The translations under genes were made by a program, and so were the position numbers. Below, in pieces: positions 12,677 through 20,681 of a stretch of 44,075 bases of DNA. The stretch comes from JBGSWE01 sp049292975 (GTDB lineage: Bacteria > Patescibacteriota > Saccharimonadia > Saccharimonadales > JACDBH01), in contig JBATRZ010000037.1 in NCBI GenBank assembly GCA_049292975.1, positions 1-44,075 on the forward strand, in the 5' to 3' direction. Under the pieces are notes generated by a model. That model made no database searches, had not been told where the DNA came from, and saw nothing but the letters and a program-made list of their open reading frames with translations. Positions within the stretch are counted from its first letter, which is position 1, and each line of letters begins with the position of its first letter.

Positions 12677-14458
12677 ATGGCTGCAACGACCATCGAAGTC
12701 GAAGACATGATTACCGTCGGCGCGTTAGCAGACAAGCTGGCTCTGCCGGTGGCCAAGATTATTACCGAGTTGATGAAGAACGGCATCATGGCTACCGTCA
12801 ATGAGAAGGTAGACTTTGATACCGCCCAGATCATCACCGGTGAGCTTGACCTTGATGTTGAGCTGGTCAAGAAGGCCGCCCCTGCGCCGGCTGCCATCGC
12901 GCGGCCAAAGGCAGCAGCCGATGATCCTAACGCAACCGTCCGCCCGCCGGTGGTGGCGGTCATGGGACATGTCGATCACGGCAAAACCAGCCTGCTGGAC
13001 GCCATACGCGGCTCTGATGTCGCACGCGGCGAGGCTGGCGGTATTACCCAGCATATTTCCGCTTACTATATCCGTCATCCCGCCCCTGGCGGCGACCGTG
13101 CCATAACTTTCCTAGATACGCCGGGCCATGAAGCCTTTGCGGCCCTGCGCGAGCATGGTGCCCAGCTGACAGACGTGGTTATCATCGTGGTAGCTGCCGA
13201 TGACGGGATCAAGCCCCAGACGCTTGAAGCCATCCGCTTTGCCCGCAAGGCTGGCGTCAAGATTGTCGTAGCTATTACCAAGATGGACAAACCAGAGGCC
13301 AACCCTGACCGCGTCAAGCAGCAGCTGGCCGAGCAGGAGCTGCTGCCGGAAGAATGGGGCGGCGACACCGTTATCATGCCTGTTAGCGCCAAAGCCGGCA
13401 CCGGTATCAAGGAACTATTAGACATGGTCCTGCTGGTCGCGGATGTCGAGGAGCTTAAGGCTAATGCCAATAAACCGGCCCAGGGCCTTATCATCGAATC
13501 CCACATGGAACAAGGCCGCGGCGCCGTAGCCCGCGCGCTTGTGACCGAAGGTACGCTGAAGAGCGGTGACTTGGTCGTTGCGGGCGGTACCTACGGCAAG
13601 ATACGCAACCTGGAAGGTACCGACGGCCGCGCTATCAAGCAAGCAACCCCGAGCATGCCCGTCATCATTACCGGCCTCAAGCAATTACCGGAGTTTGGTG
13701 ATTCGTTCGAAGTGGCTGTCAATGAAAAGGAAGCCCGCCTGCTGGCAGCCAGTCAGGCACAGGCTCGTGCCGCCGGGGCGGGGCATCTCAATATCAGCTC
13801 CGGCGAACTCATCCGCCTGATTAACCGCAGCAACCAGCTGCAAGAGCTGAATATTATAGTCAAGGCTGACGTACAGGGGTCTTTGACTTCAGTTATTGAT
13901 AGCCTAAAGACGCTGGACAATGAAGAAGTAGCCGTACGTATTGTCGGCAGCGGTGTGGGTGCCATTACCGAGAATGACGTGCATATGGCGCACACCTCAA
14001 AGGCCATTATCTATGGTTTTCACACCCAGTTCCCGGCCAGCATCAAGCAGCTGGCAGCACGCGACAAAGTATCCATCCGGCTGTTCCAGGTTATTTACGA
14101 GCTGATTGATGACGTGAAGGCCGAGCTAACTACTTTGCTTGCGCCTGAGGTAGTAGAGACTGAAATGGGCCGCCTGGTAGTACGCGGTATATTCAAGACT
14201 ACCAAGACCGGGGTTATCTGTGGCGGCGAAGTTACCAAGGGCAAACTTAAAGTGCCGGCGCTAGCCCGCCTAATGCGCGGCGGCGAGACTCTGGCCGAGG
14301 TAGAAGTAACCAACCTCAAGCGCGGCCCGCAGGATGCCAAGGAAGTACTAGAGGGCGAGATGTGCGGACTAAGCTTAACCAGCGCGGCCCGCGCGGATGT
14401 CCAAGAAGGCGACCAGATTGAATTCTTCACCCGCGAATTAAAAGCCCGTTCTCTCTAG
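12677..14458 (+). CDS. infB: Translation initiation factor IF-2
   Basis: 593 aa, short for IF-2. Residues 1-60 are a single IF2N-like domain. The G domain starts near residue 93 with GHVDHGKTSLLDAI (G1), then GGITQHISAYY (G2), DTPGHEAF (G3), TKMD in place of the usual NKxD (G4) and SAKAGTGI (G5). Domains II, III and the C-terminal fMet-tRNA-binding domain follow to ELKARSL. It positions initiator tRNA on the 30S subunit. ATG 12677 has no strong ribosome-binding site. rpsA lies upstream and fmt/def nearby, giving an initiation cluster. Confidence 0.97.
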   Translation: MAATTIEVEDMITVGALADKLALPVAKIITELMKNGIMATVNEKVDFDTAQIITGELDLDVELVKKAAPAPAAIARPKAAADDPNATVRPPVVAVMGHVDHGKTSLLDAIRGSDVARGEAGGITQHISAYYIRHPAPGGDRAITFLDTPGHEAFAALREHGAQLTDVVIIVVAADDGIKPQTLEAIRFARKAGVKIVVAITKMDKPEANPDRVKQQLAEQELLPEEWGGDTVIMPVSAKAGTGIKELLDMVLLVADVEELKANANKPAQGLIIESHMEQGRGAVARALVTEGTLKSGDLVVAGGTYGKIRNLEGTDGRAIKQATPSMPVIITGLKQLPEFGDSFEVAVNEKEARLLAASQAQARAAGAGHLNISSGELIRLINRSNQLQELNIIVKADVQGSLTSVIDSLKTLDNEEVAVRIVGSGVGAITENDVHMAHTSKAIIYGFHTQFPASIKQLAARDKVSIRLFQVIYELIDDVKAELTTLLAPEVVETEMGRLVVRGIFKTTKTGVICGGEVTKGKLKVPALARLMRGGETLAEVEVTNLKRGPQDAKEVLEGEMCGLSLTSAARADVQEGDQIEFFTRELKARSL

Positions 14459-14465
14459 GCGCATC

Positions 14466-14694
14466 CTGTACTCGGCTATTTTGCGCTTGCTGCCTTACGG
14501 TACGAAATCATTGTTCTTTTGCGGCGCAGCGAGCCCAGCTCGCTGGCAGGCAAAAGAAAGACTATGTCGGTCACCGTATTGAAATACGGCTCCCTTGCGT
14601 TCCGAGATCGTGGCCCTTTCAAGCAACAAGCTTAGCTTGCTTGCTATGAAAGGGAGACCATGTCGGCAGCGCACACAAACAAGCTCGAGTACAG
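14466..14694. repeat. Compound palindromic element after infB (CACCGTA family)
   Basis: Outer arms CTGTACTCG (14466-14474) and CGAGTACAG (14686-14694). Inner parts are a hairpin around GCAGCGAGC...GCTCGCTGGC, the core CACCGTATTGAAATACGGCT at 14572-14591, and a hairpin CCCTTTCA...TGAAAGGG at 14614-14654 whose middle (AAGCAACAAGCTTAGCTTGC) recurs at 17296-17336. No gene is seen in this 280-bp interval. Confidence 0.7.
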
Positions 14695-14739
14695 AATCCG
14701 CTCAGTCCTATGTATTAACTGTGGTAGTATGGAGATACT

Positions 14740-15396
14740 ATGTTCAAATTAGACAACAACTTCCTTACCTCGCTCGGGCTTAGCAGCCTGCCGGTAGACG
14801 AAAAGAACAAGCTGCTGCAGCATATCTATGAGCGGCTAGAGATGAATGTTGGCATGCGCCTGGCCGAGAAGATGACTGACGCCCAACTGGATGAATTCGA
14901 AAGCTTTATTGACCGCAACGACGAGCAAGGCGCCCTGCGCTGGCTCGAGACCAACTTCCCGAATTACAAACAGGTTGTAGCCGAAGAGCTAGAGAAGCTA
15001 AAGCAAGAGGTTAGCCAGGCGGCGCCGCAGATCCTGGCTGCCGCCCAAGAGCCGGGGCCATCTAATCCAGGCCAGCCAGCCGCCGCACCGCCGCAACCAT
15101 ACCAGCAAGCTGGCCCATATGCCCAGCCTGCCGTGCCGGCTGCGCCGGCACCAGAGCAGTTTCCTGCGGCCGCACAGCCCTTTACTCCGCCGGTGCCCCA
15201 GGCTGACCCGTATAACCAGCCGCCGCCGCAATTTGACCCGTATAACCAGCCAGGGCCAGCCGCACCGCCACCGCCCGGCTTCCCGCCAGCCGCGCCGCCT
15301 ATGCAGCCAGGCTTTGGCCAGCCGCAACCAGGGCCAGTACCGCAACCGCTGCCGCAGGACCAGTTCCCGCCGCAACAACCGCCAATGGGTTACTAA
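14740..15396 (+). CDS. DUF5663-like protein with long Pro/Gln-rich tail
   Basis: 218 aa. Residues 1-90 are a compact helical domain (SLGLSSLPVDEKNKLLQHIYERLEMNVGMRL, then MTDAQLDEFESFI) found in many CPR bacteria. From residue about 105 to the end the sequence is almost only Pro, Gln, Ala, Gly and Tyr, with a DPYNQP unit repeated (at least three times) and no hydrophobic segment. The tail is expected to be disordered. The function of the family is unknown. GGAG lies 5 nt before ATG 14740, with a TAGTAT -10-like sequence just upstream. The gene converges with fmt and their stops are adjacent. Confidence 0.82.
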   Translation: MFKLDNNFLTSLGLSSLPVDEKNKLLQHIYERLEMNVGMRLAEKMTDAQLDEFESFIDRNDEQGALRWLETNFPNYKQVVAEELEKLKQEVSQAAPQILAAAQEPGPSNPGQPAAAPPQPYQQAGPYAQPAVPAAPAPEQFPAAAQPFTPPVPQADPYNQPPPQFDPYNQPGPAAPPPPGFPPAAPPMQPGFGQPQPGPVPQPLPQDQFPPQQPPMGY

Positions 15397-16332
15397 TCAG
15401 ACAATTTGAAGTTTATTCTTGTAGCCTGCAATAAAAGCTCCGGCCTTCATGGCCTGTTTGCCGGCAGGCTTGAGCTCGTGTATGACCAGCGCGCCTTTGC
15501 CGCAGTAAACCATTAACTGCTTATCCTTGATTGAAATGCTGCCAGCTTCGCCCCTGTCATTTGAGACACTGGCCGATGTGAAAATCACATCAACACTCGC
15601 CAAGCGGGCATAGCTTCTAGGCCAATCTAAGTAGGCGCGGATTTCGCGCTCCAGCACCTCGGCAGGCTTGGTAAAGTCCAGCTTGCCGTCATCTTTGCTT
15701 AGCTTGCGCGAGTAGGTAGCTTCAGCCGGGTAGTCTGGTATTAATGTTGCCAGCTCCGCCTGGTCTATGCCCTTGGTTTCACCCCTGAGGTAACGCGGGA
15801 TCTCACGCTTTAGCAGCGCGTCGCTCAGTTGTATCAGCTGCAAAGTCAGCTGAGGTGTGATCTCACTGCCATCCAGCTTGTGGATGCCGCACGCAATTAC
15901 CGGACCCTCGTCCATCGCCTCAACCAGCAGCATCAGGCTTACGCCCGTCTTCTTCTGGCCTGATAATATGGCAAAGCTAATCGGATCGGCGCCGCGCAGA
16001 TCCGGCAGCAGAGAGAAATGGCTGTTTAGGATACCAAGCGGAAAGTAGTCAATAACATCTTTAGAGACGATGATGCCGAAGTCAATCAATACAGCCAGCT
16101 CCGTCCTGAACGGTTTGCCTGCAATCAGCGCCGCTAACTCGCGCTGATTGGTTACGGTGTACAGGGGCAAATTATGCGCCCCGGCGGCGTCTATGACGGG
16201 AAAACTGCCGCGGTGGTGCGGAGGCTTAGGCTTAGTAACTACGGCGACGATGTCAAAATCTGACAGCAGCAGTTCAAGTGATTTGGCCGCTACCGGCCCG
16301 CTGCCGAAAAAAACCACCTCTGGCTTACGCAT
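15397..16332 (-). CDS. fmt: Methionyl-tRNA formyltransferase
   Basis: 311 aa from ATG 16332 with GGAGGT five nt upstream. The N-terminal formyltransferase domain has VVFFGSGPVAAKSLELL, the catalytic pattern NSHFSLLPDLRGADPI (Asn and His) and MDEGPV with the catalytic Asp. The C-terminal OB-like domain starts near residue 200 (YSRKLSKDDGKLDF). It formylates Met-tRNA for initiation. It lies directly downstream of def on the same strand with a palindromic element between them, so the two may be transcribed together. Confidence 0.94.
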   Translation of the reverse strand: MRKPEVVFFGSGPVAAKSLELLLSDFDIVAVVTKPKPPHHRGSFPVIDAAGAHNLPLYTVTNQRELAALIAGKPFRTELAVLIDFGIIVSKDVIDYFPLGILNSHFSLLPDLRGADPISFAILSGQKKTGVSLMLLVEAMDEGPVIACGIHKLDGSEITPQLTLQLIQLSDALLKREIPRYLRGETKGIDQAELATLIPDYPAEATYSRKLSKDDGKLDFTKPAEVLEREIRAYLDWPRSYARLASVDVIFTSASVSNDRGEAGSISIKDKQLMVYCGKGALVIHELKPAGKQAMKAGAFIAGYKNKLQIV

Positions 16333-16378
16333 CGCCACCTCCAAAATGCAAAACAAGTTTGCATTGTTTGAGGTGGCT

Positions 16379-16479
16379 GAATGGCCAGAATGCGCTATTT
16401 TCCTGCGACAATCCAGCCGCACCGTACCGGGGTACGGCTTGGCTGTCTTGCTTGGAAGAATATAGATTCTGGCTCATTC
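16379..16479. repeat. Palindromic element between def and fmt (CACCGTA family)
   Basis: Outer arms GAATGGCCAGAAT (16379-16391) and ATTCTGGCTCATTC (16466-16479); inner TATTTTCC with GGAAGAATA, CAGCCG with CGGCTTGGCTG, and core CACCGTACCGGGGTACGGCT at 16420-16439. The whole block forms one long hairpin. Confidence 0.72.
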
Positions 16480-16494
16480 TGCGTAACCCAGCAC

Positions 16495-17073
16495 TTATGA
16501 CCAGAGTGTCTTGTTATCTTTGATATCGGCCTCGTAATCAAGCTTTTCTAGCTTGCCGGAATCGTTGAGACGGTAAAAAGCCTCTGGCTTATCCTTGATG
16601 TGATCGATGAAAACGATGCCGTTGGTGTGGTCTATCTCGTGCTGCAGGACGCGGGCTAAGAACCCCTCGGCAGAAATACGGATGGGCCGGCCCGTAGCAT
16701 CCAGCGCCTTCACCTTGACCTTGCTGTAACGCGGTACTTTGCCGTAGGTGTCCAGAATGCTCAAACAGCCCTCGAAGTCCTCATCTATTTCACCCTCGTA
16801 TTTGGTGATTTCGGGATTGATAAGCGTCATGAAGGTCCGGTCTTCACGATCATCGAAGTTGTTGCGCACTACAACAACGCGGAGCAGGCTATCTATTTGT
16901 ACGGCGGCCAAGGCAACGCCGACTTCGTGGTCCCGGCTGTCTTCCCAATCCAGGGTGGCTGCTTCCATACCGGCGATAAGGCGGCGGACAGCATCATCAA
17001 CCACGCCGACGCGCTTAGAACGCTGGCGCAAATTGAACGCCGGCAGTGTAATGATATCGTCTTTGGTTGCCAT
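16495..17073 (-). CDS. def: Peptide deformylase
   Basis: 192 aa. The three family motifs are present as GVALAAVQI (motif 1, near residue 52), EGCLSI (motif 2, with the metal-ligand Cys) and QHEIDHTNG (motif 3, HExxH). It removes the formyl group added by Fmt, whose gene is downstream. GAGG lies 9 nt before ATG 17073. Motif 1 has Ala for the usual Gly/Ile (GVAL for G(I/V)GL), a mild variation. A mini-ORF with a strong ribosome-binding site precedes it. Confidence 0.94.
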   Translation of the reverse strand: MATKDDIITLPAFNLRQRSKRVGVVDDAVRRLIAGMEAATLDWEDSRDHEVGVALAAVQIDSLLRVVVVRNNFDDREDRTFMTLINPEITKYEGEIDEDFEGCLSILDTYGKVPRYSKVKVKALDATGRPIRISAEGFLARVLQHEIDHTNGIVFIDHIKDKPEAFYRLNDSGKLEKLDYEADIKDNKTLWS

Positions 17074-17118
17074 AGTTTGCCTCAGTATATAGCTTCACAC
17101 AGTATCGGCCTATGTTTC

Positions 17119-17148
17119 TCATAAGCTTGGCCGATTCTGGTTCGGCAT
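17119..17148 (-). promoter_or_regulatory. Leader mini-ORF upstream of def
   Basis: On the minus strand a TATAAT box (near 17178-17173) is followed by AAAGGAG and ATG at 17148, opening the nine-codon peptide MPNQNRPSL with a TGA that overlaps the next ATG (ATGA). This is 45 nt before def. The arrangement could couple or attenuate def translation. It is too short to judge as a protein. Confidence 0.35.
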
Positions 17149-17199
17149 ATAATTCTCCTTTATCAGTCGAATTATAACAGATGACCAAAGAGGTCAGAT

Positions 17200-17425
17200 A
17201 GGGCGTCTTTAACGTTTTTGCGCTTAGGCCAGTTCGGGTGCGGCTGCGAGGACCGTAAAGCAGCCGTGCCTAATTAACGGTGACTGACATGGTCTCTTTT
17301 TCAAGCAACGAGCTTAGCTCGCTTGCTATTAAAAAGCCACGATCCCGGACCGGAGTAAGCCAAGCCTGAAACGGCCAAGAAGACGGCAAGCTACCGGCTT
17401 TGTTGGCTTAGGGCTTGCCGGGCGC
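17200..17425. repeat. Compound stem-loop region between priA and def
   Basis: Two clear hairpins. At 17296-17336 CTTTTTcaAGCAA...TTGCTatTAAAAAG, whose loop side AAGCAACGAGCTTAGCTCGC matches 14619-14640 except for two bases. At 17355-17411 TAAGCCAAGCC pairs with GGCTT...GGCTTA. GAGGACCGT...ACGGTGAC at 17247-17285 is a further imperfect pair. No gene seen in 17149-17431. Confidence 0.6.
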
Positions 17426-17431
17426 AATACC

Positions 17432-19363
17432 TCAGAGCAGGTTGATTGGGTCTAGGTCAAAAGTCCAGTCGCCCTTGGGCAGCGCGGTTACAAGACGGAC
17501 TAGTTCGCCGCGCTGTTTGGCTTTAACGACCATCTGCCAGTTGTAGCGGCCATGCGTCTTCTCGTAGAAGCCGGGGGCGGGCTCGTTTATCTGAAGTTTA
17601 AATCCCAGGCTCCTGGCCCGGGTGTGCAGCTTGCCGATAAAAGCCTCGGCAGTGGCGCTGCTCTTGCGGCTGACGCTGATCTTGGCCAGGAAGTAAAAGG
17701 GCGGAAAACCATACAGCTTGCGTTCGGCCAGTTCTTGCTCGTAGAGCTTGTGCCAGTCCTGGCTAAGTGCGGCTGCCAGCAGGGGGCTGGCGGGGTTAAA
17801 AGTCTGTACGATGACCTCACCACCGATGTGCCCGCGGCCGACCCGTCCGATAGCTTGATGCAACAGTTGGTAACTGCGTTCGGCAGAAGAGAAATCAGGG
17901 ACGCCCAAGGAAGTATCGGCGTTAATGATGCCCACCAGGCTGAGCTTGGGCAGGTCCAACCCCTTGCCAAGCATCTGCGTGCCCACCAGGATGTCTACCT
18001 TGCCGGCACGGACATCATCAAAGTGCTTTATAAGCTGCTCGGCGGCCAGGTTATCGGTGTCGAAGCGTCTTACCAGTGCCTGAGGGAAAAGGTTGTGCAG
18101 GGCGTCCACCAGCGCCTTGGTGCCTAAACTGCGGTAAGTAATATCGTCGCTGGCGCAAACAGGGCAGGCGTAGGGCGGCGCAGTGCGGTAGGCGCAGATA
18201 TGGCAGCGCATCGTATGATCATCGCCATGATAGGTCAGGGGGATGTCGCAGTGCGGGCACAGCGCTTGCCAGCCGCAGGCTTGGCAGAGTATCTGGCGCG
18301 CAGTGCCGCGGCGGTTCAGGAACAACAGGGTCTGCTCGCCGCCTGCTAGCCGCTTGCCGATGGCTTCCAGCAGCGGATCCGAAATAGACCGGTGCCTGGC
18401 AAACAGCTTTGTATCCTTAAGGTCAATGACAGAGCGCTTGACTGCACCGGTGGGCCGGGCGGTTTTGTCCATGCGCAGGATGGGCGTGCTTGTCTGTGCG
18501 GCAACGAAATATTCAACCACTGGAGGTGTAGCGCTGCCGTAAATTATCTGTGCGCCGTGCAGCTTTGCCGCCCTAGCGGCAACCCGCAAGCCGTAGTAGC
18601 GGGGGGCAGATTCCTGTTTGTAGGCGGGTTCGTGCATCTCGTCTACGACGATCAGGCCAAGTTGCTTTATGGGCGCGAACAAGGCTGAGCGGGTGCCGAT
18701 AACAACGAGCGGTTTTTCCGATGATAGAATATCTAGCCAGTTCCTGGTGCGCATCGACTTGGTCAGTCCGGAATGCATAACCACTGCCTTGGCATCTATG
18801 TGCGTACGTACCTCAGCTTCAAGCTGGGGTATCAGCGATATCTCCGGCGCCAGCAGCAGGGCAGATTTGCCGGCCTGCAGCGACTGGATAATAAGCTCCA
18901 GGTATACCATGGTTTTGCCGCTGCCCGTCTCGCCATGCAAGAGAAAGGTCCGGCTGGCTGAAGTCCGGATAGCACTTACCGCGTCTTGCTGGAGTCTGGT
19001 AAGGGCAGGCAAGGGGCGGGCGGCAGCTGCCCGGCCTTCGGGCTTGCTGCGCGGCCTGGTAAGCACGCCTGAGGGTACGAACGCCTGGGCTAGGGCGCCG
19101 CTGCTGCCCGGGTAGTAACCGTTTACCCACGCAAACAACTGGCGGGTTTCTTCAGGCAGGGGTATACCGCCCAGGACGGCACTTACGGGTTTGGTAGCAA
19201 AGGCAGGCCTGTCTGTCTCTGCCGCGACAAAACCGGGGACCTGCTTTTTGCCGTAGGGGACCTTGACCAATGTGCCAGGGGGCAGGACCTCCTCAGAGGC
19301 ATACGTAAGAGGCTCCGGTTTTTGGTAGCTTACCTCTGCTACAAAGATATGGTAGTAGCGCAT
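17432..19363 (-). CDS. priA: Primosomal protein N' (PriA) helicase
   Basis: 643 aa from ATG 19363 (ATG 19375 also possible). The order is an N-terminal DNA-binding domain (LTYASEEVLPPGTLVKVPYGKK), Walker A GETGSGKTMVYLE, a DEMH Walker B (usually DEEH) with YKQESAPRYYGLRVAA, a zinc-binding insert with eight Cys in CxxC pairs (CQACGW...CPHCD...CHICAY...CPVCASD) and the C-terminal helicase motifs GTQMLGKGLDLPKLSLVGIINAD and QAIGRVGR. It restarts stalled replication forks. No strong ribosome-binding site is visible. Confidence 0.95.
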   Translation of the reverse strand: MRYYHIFVAEVSYQKPEPLTYASEEVLPPGTLVKVPYGKKQVPGFVAAETDRPAFATKPVSAVLGGIPLPEETRQLFAWVNGYYPGSSGALAQAFVPSGVLTRPRSKPEGRAAAARPLPALTRLQQDAVSAIRTSASRTFLLHGETGSGKTMVYLELIIQSLQAGKSALLLAPEISLIPQLEAEVRTHIDAKAVVMHSGLTKSMRTRNWLDILSSEKPLVVIGTRSALFAPIKQLGLIVVDEMHEPAYKQESAPRYYGLRVAARAAKLHGAQIIYGSATPPVVEYFVAAQTSTPILRMDKTARPTGAVKRSVIDLKDTKLFARHRSISDPLLEAIGKRLAGGEQTLLFLNRRGTARQILCQACGWQALCPHCDIPLTYHGDDHTMRCHICAYRTAPPYACPVCASDDITYRSLGTKALVDALHNLFPQALVRRFDTDNLAAEQLIKHFDDVRAGKVDILVGTQMLGKGLDLPKLSLVGIINADTSLGVPDFSSAERSYQLLHQAIGRVGRGHIGGEVIVQTFNPASPLLAAALSQDWHKLYEQELAERKLYGFPPFYFLAKISVSRKSSATAEAFIGKLHTRARSLGFKLQINEPAPGFYEKTHGRYNWQMVVKAKQRGELVRLVTALPKGDWTFDLDPINLL

Positions 19364-19425
19364 AGAACCCATTTCATAGCTCAAATCTGTTAAGTAAAAG
19401 TTGTTTTGGCGAGTGCGATTTGCCG

Positions 19426-19472
19426 GTTCTCGCGACAAAGCATATCCGTAGATATGGTGCGGAGCAAAACCG
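19426..19472. repeat. Short palindrome element, copy 2 (CATATC-CGTA-GATATG)
   Basis: TTCTCGCGACAAAG then CATATC-CGTA-GATATGGTGCGGAGCAAAA. It matches the copy at 10326-10380 in order and most bases, with compensating changes in the stem (AGC/GCT against ATC/GAT). Confidence 0.65.
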
Positions 19473-19599
19473 GCAAAGCATCGGGGCCCCCAGGGAACTT
19501 ATTTCCTGGGGTGTAGTTGTGCCGTCAAAACAGTTTTTGGCCGGAGTGGAGATTTGAAATGGACTCATAGTACCTGTAGTATACCTACCGCCCCAGGGT

Positions 19600-19655
19600 T
19601 TGACCTCATAAAACACCTTTGGTATATTGTTTTCTAATCCGAGGCGCGCTATACT
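19600..19655 (+). promoter_or_regulatory. Two overlapping promoters before the winged-helix gene
   Basis: Pair 1: TTGACC (19600-19605), 17 nt, TATATT (19623-19628). Pair 2: TTGTTT (19627-19632), 17 nt, TATACT (19650-19655). The first credible start codon is at 19815, leaving a leader of about 150-180 nt with no ORF. Confidence 0.6.
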
Positions 19656-19814
19656 AAGCGTTGTCAGATTAACACTAACGGCTTTACCAGCCTGCACATT
19701 CCGATCGTAAACCCGCGTCAAAATCCTCGCCGTATGTACAATACGCCGCAGATTTTGTGCTTGGTTTTCATCTCGGACTGCACTAGGCCGGCAAACCCGT
19801 CTAAAGGGAGTGAT

Positions 19815-20102
19815 GTGCTAGACGTTTTTATTACTTCACGCGTGCGGCGTAAGATAATCGTTATCTATGCCAAGTACCCAGACTTCAAGACGCATGTCCG
19901 GGGTCTTGCCAAGCTTATCAAAGAGGATGCCGGCAATATCCAGCGCGAACTTAAGCGTCTGGAGAAGGTTGGTTTCCTGCTCAGCGAACGTCAGGGCAAC
20001 ACCAAGATTTATCACACCAACAAGCACTTCCCAATCTTCAAAGAACTCCAAAGTATAGTGTTAAAATCACAACGCACCACTCAAAAGAAACCAACGCTCT
20101 AA
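19815..20102 (+). CDS. Winged helix-turn-helix transcriptional regulator
   Basis: 95 aa from GTG 19815, preceded by AAAGGGAG at 4 nt; ATG 19734 lies in the leader and was not chosen. The segment RVRRKIIVIYAKYPDFKTHVRGLAKLIKEDAGNIQRELKRLEKVGFLLSERQGNTKIYHTN has the ArsR/MarR-like wHTH layout with the recognition helix around NIQRELKRLE and a wing RQGNTKIY. No metal-binding Cys are seen. Target unknown. It is transcribed away from priA, and a compound hairpin follows the stop. Confidence 0.78.
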   Translation: MLDVFITSRVRRKIIVIYAKYPDFKTHVRGLAKLIKEDAGNIQRELKRLEKVGFLLSERQGNTKIYHTNKHFPIFKELQSIVLKSQRTTQKKPTL

Positions 20103-20116
20103 GCCTAAAAGCATTT

Positions 20117-20200
20117 GGAATGTCTGCCTTTCCAGGGCACTTTACGGGTGTGCACCGCACAACCCGTAGCGCTCGCTCACCCTTACAAGCCAGACATCCC
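20117..20200. repeat. Compound hairpin between the regulator and rpsU
   Basis: GGAATGTCTG (20117-20126) pairs with CAGACATCCC (20191-20200). The inner stem ACGGGTGTG/CACAACCCGT lies at 20144-20167. The right side carries GTAGCGCTCGCTCACCC. It folds end to end like the other intergenic palindromes. Confidence 0.65.
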
Positions 20201-20220
20201 ACATGTTTTCCAGCCGCCCC

Positions 20221-20249
20221 TTGCTTATTTATCCCTGTTAAGGTAGAAT
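20221..20249 (+). promoter_or_regulatory. Promoter of rpsU (leaderless geometry)
   Basis: TTGCTT at 20221-20226, 17-nt spacer, TAGAAT at 20244-20249, then AACTCCT and ATG at 20257. The predicted start site coincides with the start codon, and no Shine-Dalgarno is present. Confidence 0.75.
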
Positions 20250-20256
20250 AACTCCT

Positions 20257-20472
20257 ATGATTTCAGTCACACGTAAAGACAGTAAAGAGCCGATAGAGAA
20301 CGTACTGCGCCGTTTTAACCGCAAAGTACAACAGGCAGGTGTCATCGCCGTCGCCAAGACCGGCCAGTACTTCGAAAAGCCGCTCAGCAAGCGCGACCGC
20401 CGCATCAAGGCTATCGCCCGCAGCGAACGCAAAGCCGTAAAGGTCAAGAAGCTCAAGCTTGGGATAAAATAA
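20257..20472 (+). CDS. rpsU: 30S ribosomal protein S21
   Basis: 71 aa, basic. It contains ENVLRRFNRKVQQAGV near residue 14 and a Lys/Arg-rich tail (SKRDRRIKAIARSERKAVKVKK), both characteristic of S21. S21 sits near the anti-Shine-Dalgarno end of 16S rRNA and aids initiation. It is a single gene with its own promoter 7 nt before the ATG and an intrinsic terminator right after the stop. Confidence 0.92.
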   Translation: MISVTRKDSKEPIENVLRRFNRKVQQAGVIAVAKTGQYFEKPLSKRDRRIKAIARSERKAVKVKKLKLGIK

Positions 20473-20473
20473 A

Positions 20474-20495
20474 TAGCCCCGAAAAGGGCTTTTTT
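20474..20495 (+). terminator. Intrinsic terminator of rpsU
   Basis: AGCCC-CGAAAA-GGGCT followed by six T residues, immediately after the stop codon. Confidence 0.92.
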
Positions 20496-20500
20496 ATTTT

Positions 20501-20620
20501 AGAGCACTCAGATTGGCGCCAAATCGTCGTTTCCTGCGGCGAGCACTTCACCGTATGTACATACGGCTCGTTTGCTCTCTTCGGAAGAACGGCGATTTTG
20601 TATCCATTTGTGAGCACTCT
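20501..20620. repeat. Palindromic element between rpsU and yqeY (CACCGTA family)
   Basis: Outer arms AGAGCACTCA (20501-20510) and TGAGCACTCT (20611-20620) pair at 8 of 10 positions. Next AAATCGTCGTT (20521-20531) pairs with AACGGCGATTT (20588-20598), then GAGCA with TGCTC, then the core CACCGTATGTACATACGG at 20549-20566. The core flanks ACTTCACCGTA / TACGGCTCGTT match the 23S copy on the opposite strand at 1038-1065. Confidence 0.75.
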
Positions 20621-20681
20621 TAGTCGATGAGCAAAGACGCTTTTAAAAATTACTGAACCTCTGTTACACTAGGGGTGAATT

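Noticed and set aside
19374..19721. Open frame of 115 codons on the minus strand before priA
   Set aside because: It overlaps the priA start region, palindrome copy 2 and two plus-strand promoters; Cys/Pro-rich random-like text.
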